Of a stretch of 39,168 nt of DNA, positions 34,817 through 39,168 are shown piece by piece. Source of the stretch: Campylobacteraceae bacterium. GTDB lineage: Bacteria; Campylobacterota; Campylobacteria; Campylobacterales; Sulfurovaceae. How positions within the stretch are numbered: the stretch's first letter is position 1; the number at the start of each line of letters is the position of its first letter. The notes beneath the pieces were generated by a model. The model was not told the origin of the DNA. It searched no databases and was given only the letters and a program-made list of their open reading frames with translations. The position numbers were made by a program, and so were the translations under genes. Location of the stretch: positions 1,488 to 40,655 of the forward strand of contig JALUKQ010000023.1 of NCBI GenBank assembly GCA_027056485.1, given 5' to 3'.

Positions 34817-35023
34817 TTACCCTTCGCAACTAATTACGATTTTACCTTCTGCAATCTCAACTAAAGCGATATCAGCAAATTTTTCTACTTTTGGATCCAT
34901 ATCTACTAAAGGTGATGCTCCATTAGCAATCTCATTTGCTCTTTTACCTACAGCTGCTGCCAATAAGTATCTGTCAAAATCGACTCTCTCTAATGCTCTT
35001 GCTGTTAACTTTTCTATTTTCAT
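34817..35023 (-). CDS. rpoZ: RNA polymerase omega subunit
   Basis: 68 residues, MKIEKLTARALERVDFDRYL followed by LLAAAVGKRANEIANGAS, the conserved omega signature that wraps the beta' C-terminus and, in many bacteria, forms part of a ppGpp site. Its close linkage to spoT is the classical arrangement. It follows pyrH by 29 bp. At 68 residues it is typical for Campylobacterota omega. Confidence 0.94.
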   Translation of the reverse strand: MKIEKLTARALERVDFDRYLLAAAVGKRANEIANGASPLVDMDPKVEKFADIALVEIAEGKIVISCEG

Positions 35024-35052
35024 ATCTCTTCCTAACTAAATTAATTTTTATC

Positions 35053-35835
<783 letters not shown>

Positions 35836-35836
35836 T

Positions 35837-35842
35837 TATACT
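35837..35842 (+). promoter_or_regulatory. candidate extended -10 box of apt
   Basis: TGTTATACT: TATACT with a TG one base upstream, 31 bp before the apt ATG. The nearby TTGACT is only 5 bp away and cannot be a -35 box. Confidence 0.45.
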
Positions 35843-35872
35843 AACAGACACAAAAAAATTAAAAGAGTAAAT

Positions 35873-36415
35873 ATGTCAACTTTAACAGCCGAAGATAAAA
35901 AAATTATTGAAGATAGTATTAGAAATATTCCAGATTTTCCGAAACCAGGAATTATCTTTAAAGATATCACCACCATTTTAAACAATGCAGAAGCTTTTAG
36001 CACGCTAATGAACCATATAGAGAAACGTTATAAAAGCTACAACTTAGACTACGTTGCAGGTATTGATGCCCGTGGGTTCATATTTGGAGCTATCTTAGCA
36101 GACCGATTAAACATAGGCTTTGTCCCCATTAGAAAAAAAGGGAAACTCCCCTATACTACTGTTTCAGAAAAGTACACATTAGAGTATGGTTTTGATGAAG
36201 TAGAAGTTCACATAGACGCATTTCCAAAAGAAGATGCAAGAGTATTACTCATAGACGACCTCATAGCCACAGGAGGAACAGCAAAAGCAGCAGCCTCACT
36301 CATAAACAAAGTTGGAGCCAACTGTGTAGAAGCATGTTTCATAGCCGAACTAGACTTTTTAAAAGGGCGTGACGGAATAGAAGCAGATGTTTATTCTGTT
36401 TTACATTTCGATTAA
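35873..36415 (+). CDS. apt: adenine phosphoribosyltransferase
   Basis: Purine salvage enzyme converting adenine and PRPP to AMP. 180 residues from the ATG at 35873-35875, preceded by AAAAGAG; the frame is open upstream across the pyrH promoter but the family start and ribosome site fix this ATG. Motifs: [16 protein letters not shown] near the N-terminus, [20 protein letters not shown] and the PRPP loop [17 protein letters not shown]. Full-length and unlinked to other purine genes. Downstream 189 bp carry a short GC-rich patch and then the tRNA genes. Confidence 0.96.
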   Translation: MSTLTAEDKKIIEDSIRNIPDFPKPGIIFKDITTILNNAEAFSTLMNHIEKRYKSYNLDYVAGIDARGFIFGAILADRLNIGFVPIRKKGKLPYTTVSEKYTLEYGFDEVEVHIDAFPKEDARVLLIDDLIATGGTAKAAASLINKVGANCVEACFIAELDFLKGRDGIEADVYSVLHFD

Positions 36416-36604
36416 GCTTTTGAACTGCTGACGAGGCTAAAGCCATCGGTTCCTTATATGCCATCTGCATTTTCGGAATCGGCGTGTTTACACCCGAACT
36501 ATTTTAATATAATTTTTTATCTTTTATTTCTTAACCCAAAATTTGACGTTTAACATGGTCAAAACTACAATAAAATAATTTGTTTTTAAAATTGAAATGA
36601 AAGG

Positions 36605-36679
36605 TGGCTCCGGATGTTGGATTCGAACCAACGACCAAATGATTAACAGTCATCTACTCTACCACTGAGCTAATCCGGA
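36605..36679 (-). tRNA. tRNA-Asn (anticodon GTT), downstream copy
   Basis: 75 nt including encoded CCA. The acceptor stem TCCGGAT/ATCCGGA, discriminator G, D-arm GCTC..., T-loop GGTTCGAATCC and anticodon loop CTGTTAA are all visible. It is identical in sequence to the copy at 36725-36799. Confidence 0.96.
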
Positions 36680-36724
36680 ACAATTATGAAAAAAGTTGGA
36701 GTCAACTTTTGTATTTATATTTTA

Positions 36725-36799
36725 TGGCTCCGGATGTTGGATTCGAACCAACGACCAAATGATTAACAGTCATCTACTCTACCACTGAGCTAATCCGGA
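36725..36799 (-). tRNA. tRNA-Asn (anticodon GTT), upstream copy
   Basis: 75 nt with encoded CCA, base-for-base identical to the copy at 36605-36679. A leftward -10 box TATAAT (complement at 36837-36842) lies about 38 bp upstream and probably drives both copies as one transcript. Confidence 0.96.
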
Positions 36800-36836
36800 A
36801 CAATCAATAAAAACTTACCGTTTAAATTGGAGTGCG

Positions 36837-36842
36837 ATTATA
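36837..36842 (-). promoter_or_regulatory. -10 box of the tandem tRNA-Asn genes
   Basis: TATAAT read leftward in TCTATAATCGC, positioned so that transcription would begin about 30 bp before the first tRNA. Confidence 0.55.
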
Positions 36843-36954
36843 GACAAAAATCTTCTTTATGTCAAGAGTTTTTTAATTTTTTTAACATAAAAGCTCATGT
36901 TGGTTATATTCTAATTCTTTTTGTCTAATTTAATTAATATTAAGACTCCATATT

Positions 36955-37866
36955 TTATGGTTTTATATAGAAAAGATATCCACCACAATCAAGCTTATCT
37001 ATTTTTTTCTCATTCATTAAAACTTGAAAATTATTTTTACTCTTACTATCAAAAAGCACATCTATATCTTCTTGTGTCAATGGTCTCTTTTTTAGCGTTT
37101 CTAAAATATCTTCTTGACTATAATATGAAGGCTTAGCTGTTACTTTTTTTCGAGAAGCTATATAGATAGGCAGTGAACTATCAAATTTTAAAGAGATTTT
37201 ACGTAACTCTTCATAGCTTAAAGCTTCAACCTTATAGGCAGGTGGTCGGTCTATCGTCCCTATATCAACACGTGTAGGTTTTAACTCTAATAAGTAACTG
37301 CTTAGAGCCTCTATCTCTTCATCACTATCATTAATAGTTTTAACCATAAGAATCTCTAGAATAAGTGGATTGTAGAACTTTTTCTTAAATTCCAACATTC
37401 CCTTTTTAATTTTTTCTACATCTATACCATCATGAGACCTATCTAAACGTTTTAAACAACGACTTGTGGCACAATCAAGAGAAAGTTTTACGGTATCAAA
37501 CTTCATCAAGGCTTCTTGAGTCTTCTCATCATCTATTTTCGCTGCATTAGAAAGTATCAGCGTTTTTATAGAACCTTTTACTCTATTTATCTCATCCATT
37601 AGTTCTGACAAGTATGGATAAAGTGTCGGCTCTCCATTGGCTGTAACGGTTAGTGCATCTATATCTTGATGGTTTTGTAATGAGCTATTCAGAGCATTCA
37701 TAATCTCCTCTACAGAAATTATATCTTCATACTCATCCATCGTTTTAGCTGGGTCAAGTTCACAATATAAGCAATCAAAGTTACACTGTTTTTTAGAGGG
37801 ACTTAGGTCAATACCTAAAGACTTTCCAAAGCGTCTGGAGTTAACAGGTCCAAATATAATATTCAT
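36955..37866 (-). CDS. radical SAM protein of the COG0731 type
   Basis: 303 residues. The Fe4S4 cluster motif C-x3-C-x2-C is CNFDCLYC near residues 28-35, preceded by FGPVNSRRFGKSLGIDL, a typical start of this uncharacterised family related to wybutosine-type radical SAM enzymes. TANGEPTLYPYL is the GE-like SAM-binding segment, and VKLSLDCATS and VDIGTIDRPPAY follow. The C-terminal ~70 residues (RPLTQEDIDVL) form a winged-helix-like tail. The substrate is unknown. Monocistronic; divergent from the carbonic anhydrase gene. Confidence 0.87.
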   Translation of the reverse strand: MNIIFGPVNSRRFGKSLGIDLSPSKKQCNFDCLYCELDPAKTMDEYEDIISVEEIMNALNSSLQNHQDIDALTVTANGEPTLYPYLSELMDEINRVKGSIKTLILSNAAKIDDEKTQEALMKFDTVKLSLDCATSRCLKRLDRSHDGIDVEKIKKGMLEFKKKFYNPLILEILMVKTINDSDEEIEALSSYLLELKPTRVDIGTIDRPPAYKVEALSYEELRKISLKFDSSLPIYIASRKKVTAKPSYYSQEDILETLKKRPLTQEDIDVLFDSKSKNNFQVLMNEKKIDKLDCGGYLFYIKP

Positions 37867-37992
37867 CTATTTACTTTCTAAGTTTTTTTTATACATTATA
37901 TCACTTTAGCAAATGATTTACAAATCTACACATTAAGCTTAAGTTCATAAATTAAATATTAAAATCAATCAGTTTAGCATAAATGTTTTTGA

Positions 37993-37998
37993 TATAAT
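37993..37998 (+). promoter_or_regulatory. -10 box of the carbonic anhydrase gene
   Basis: TATAAT in tttttgatataatag, 29 bp before the ATG at 38027; the T-rich run upstream fits Campylobacterota sigma-70 promoters. Confidence 0.6.
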
Positions 37999-38026
37999 AG
38001 ACTCAACATTACTTAAAAGGAACAGA

Positions 38027-38824
38027 ATGAAAAAAATCACAACCTATACAGCCATTGCTTTAGCATCTATTTTACTTACAGCTTGTAGTCAAGAATCAAA
38101 AGTATCAACACATGAATCAACTGAACATGCTGAACATGCAACTGCTCACCATAAACATTGGGGGTACTCAGCAGATGTAGGACCTAGTCACTGGAGTACA
38201 TTAGATGATAAGTTCCATATGTGTTCAGAAGGTAAACAACAGTCACCAATTGACGTTGTATCTACCAAGGATATTGAGTTAGCTCCTCTTAACATTAACT
38301 ATGGTCAAGGTTCAAAAAGCATTATTAATAATGGACATACCGTTCAAGTAAATATTAAAGGTGGAGATACACTAACTATCAATGGTGAAGCCTATGAATT
38401 AAAACAGTTTCACTTTCATACACCAAGTGAAAACCATGTAAATGGACAAGAGTTTCCTTTAGAAGCACACTTTGTTCATGCAACTAAAGATGGTAAATTG
38501 GCTGTTATCGCTGTAATGTTCCAAGAGGGCACAGAGAATCCAACACTAAATAAAATAGTAAAAAGTTTTCCATTAGAAAAAAACCAAGAGGCTAAACTTG
38601 AGTTTACAAAAGAGTATTTAGATGTTGTTATGCCACCAAAGAGAGACTACTACCACTTTATGGGGTCACTTACAACACCACCATGTAGTGAACAAGTTAA
38701 CTGGTTTGTACTTAAGCAACCACAAACAGCTTCAGCTGCACAGATTGCTGCTATGCATAAAGAGATTGGTATGAATAACAATCGTCCTGTTCAAGCAAGT
38801 AATGGTAGAACTATCGAAGACTAA
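38027..38824 (+). CDS. alpha-class carbonic anhydrase, lipoprotein
   Basis: 265 residues. Interconverts CO2 and bicarbonate outside the cytoplasm. The N-terminus MKKITTYTAIALASILLTAC is a lipoprotein signal with the acylated Cys20; a His/Glu-rich linker follows. The mature enzyme starts HWGYSADVGPSHW. Zinc ligands are His129 and His131 in QFHFHTPSEN and His148 in EAHFVHA, a proton-shuttle candidate is His104 (NNGHTV), and TTPPCSEQVNWFVL closes the active site. Cys66 and the Cys in PPCSE can form the usual disulfide. AAAGGAAC lies before the ATG. Lipid anchoring is less common than free periplasmic forms. A strong terminator follows. Confidence 0.95.
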   Translation: MKKITTYTAIALASILLTACSQESKVSTHESTEHAEHATAHHKHWGYSADVGPSHWSTLDDKFHMCSEGKQQSPIDVVSTKDIELAPLNINYGQGSKSIINNGHTVQVNIKGGDTLTINGEAYELKQFHFHTPSENHVNGQEFPLEAHFVHATKDGKLAVIAVMFQEGTENPTLNKIVKSFPLEKNQEAKLEFTKEYLDVVMPPKRDYYHFMGSLTTPPCSEQVNWFVLKQPQTASAAQIAAMHKEIGMNNNRPVQASNGRTIED

Positions 38825-38829
38825 TCACC

Positions 38830-38859
38830 AAGAGGTACAGTAAGTTGTACCTCTTTCTT
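38830..38859 (+). terminator. rho-independent terminator of the carbonic anhydrase gene
   Basis: Stem AAGAGGTACA / TGTACCTCTT (10 bp) with a GTAAGT loop, then TCTT, beginning 6 bp after the stop codon. Confidence 0.85.
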
Positions 38860-38941
38860 ACAGCTCCCTCTGCAACTCCTAAAAAACTTATTTTTATGCT
38901 AAACTTTCAAAAAATAAATTTTAGTAAAAAAGGAAAACTCC

Positions 38942-39133
38942 ATGGATGGAACACTTAGAAAAAATATCAAATCTGGTCTAGCTGTAGGCATTGTTCTAAA
39001 AGAAGACCAAAGCTCTGGCTACATTACAACAGGAACGGTTAGAGATATTTTAACCAAATCACCCAAACACCCACACGGAATCAAAGTGCGTCTTATAGGT
39101 GGTGATGTTGGTCGCGTGAAAGAGATTTATTAA
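38942..39133 (+). CDS. YwbE-family protein (DUF2196)
   Basis: 63 residues, MDGTLRKNIKSGLAVGIVLK then EDQSSGYITTGTVRDILTKS and HPHGIKVRLIGGDVGRVKEI, the full length of the YwbE family, a small beta-rich domain of unknown function often seen in bacteria and archaea. It has no signal peptide. AAAGGAAAACTCC precedes the ATG. The stop codon lies inside a terminator hairpin, so it is transcribed alone. Confidence 0.9.
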   Translation: MDGTLRKNIKSGLAVGIVLKEDQSSGYITTGTVRDILTKSPKHPHGIKVRLIGGDVGRVKEIY

Positions 39134-39142
39134 TCTCTTTTT
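39119..39142 (+). terminator. rho-independent terminator overlapping the ywbE stop codon
   Basis: AAAGAGATT-TATT-AATCTCTTT with two further T residues; the TAA stop (39131-39133) is in the loop and 3' arm. Confidence 0.8.
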
Positions 39143-39168
39143 GAAGCTCTCTGACACTCTTTAACAAA

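Overview
The window is AT-rich, gene-dense bacterial DNA that reads as Campylobacterota (epsilonproteobacteria, most like Sulfurimonas/Sulfurovum-type organisms). This assignment is inferred from the protein flavour of LeuB/LeuD, ThrC, SpoT, RpoZ and the radical SAM protein, the short overlapping operons, promoters that show a -10 box but no clear -35 box, and frequent GTG/TTG starts. Nothing in the window names the species.

Left part (1-10.6 kb): the 3'-truncated leuB with leuD, then ymdB, a small lipoprotein and an ATPase/Toprim-like gene pair that resembles two-gene phage-defence modules. From 4.58 to 9.53 kb lies an accessory island: a PIN-type toxin with a fused Phd/UPF0175-type antitoxin, a complete ISAs1-family insertion sequence (19-bp perfect terminal repeats, 9-bp target duplication, transposase broken by a -1 shift at an A8 run) and two AAA/DUF4143 ATPases. 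The island is bracketed by an 88-bp direct repeat made of the 3' end of a DksA/TraR-type zinc-finger gene: the right copy is part of the intact gene, the left copy is a displaced relic with an in-frame stop. This is the footprint expected when DNA inserts into a gene 3' end. exodeoxyribonuclease III (xth) follows.

Middle part (10.6-22.5 kb): a 780-bp gene-free stretch holds two tandem, ~265-bp diverged copies of an element with conserved hairpins and one compensatory base-pair change. It is a candidate structured RNA that I do not recognise. Then come thrC, a two-RCK potassium channel with a small membrane protein, an HD phosphohydrolase, a TPR protein, a gph-like phosphatase with an FAD oxidoreductase and an MFS transporter, and a second PIN/Phd-UPF0175 toxin-antitoxin pair. 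A relic of a REP-associated (Y1) transposase lies just beyond.

Right part (22.5-39.2 kb): a compact five-gene leftward operon (DegT aminotransferase, ATP-grasp ligase, ThDP-dependent enzyme, Wzx-like flippase, GT2 glycosyltransferase) looks like a self-contained surface-glycan or sugar-modification cassette with an uncommon enzyme combination. It is followed by the housekeeping leftward operon pyrH-rpoZ-spoT-tyrS-nitronate monooxygenase-amidase, divergent apt, two identical tandem tRNA-Asn genes, a radical SAM protein, a lipoprotein alpha-carbonic anhydrase with a strong terminator, and a YwbE-family gene that ends in its own terminator hairpin.

The most interesting items are the twin structured repeats at 10.73-11.30 kb, the DksA-tail-bounded island, the ATPase/Toprim pair and the glycan cassette. 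No CRISPR array, rRNA or replication origin was seen.
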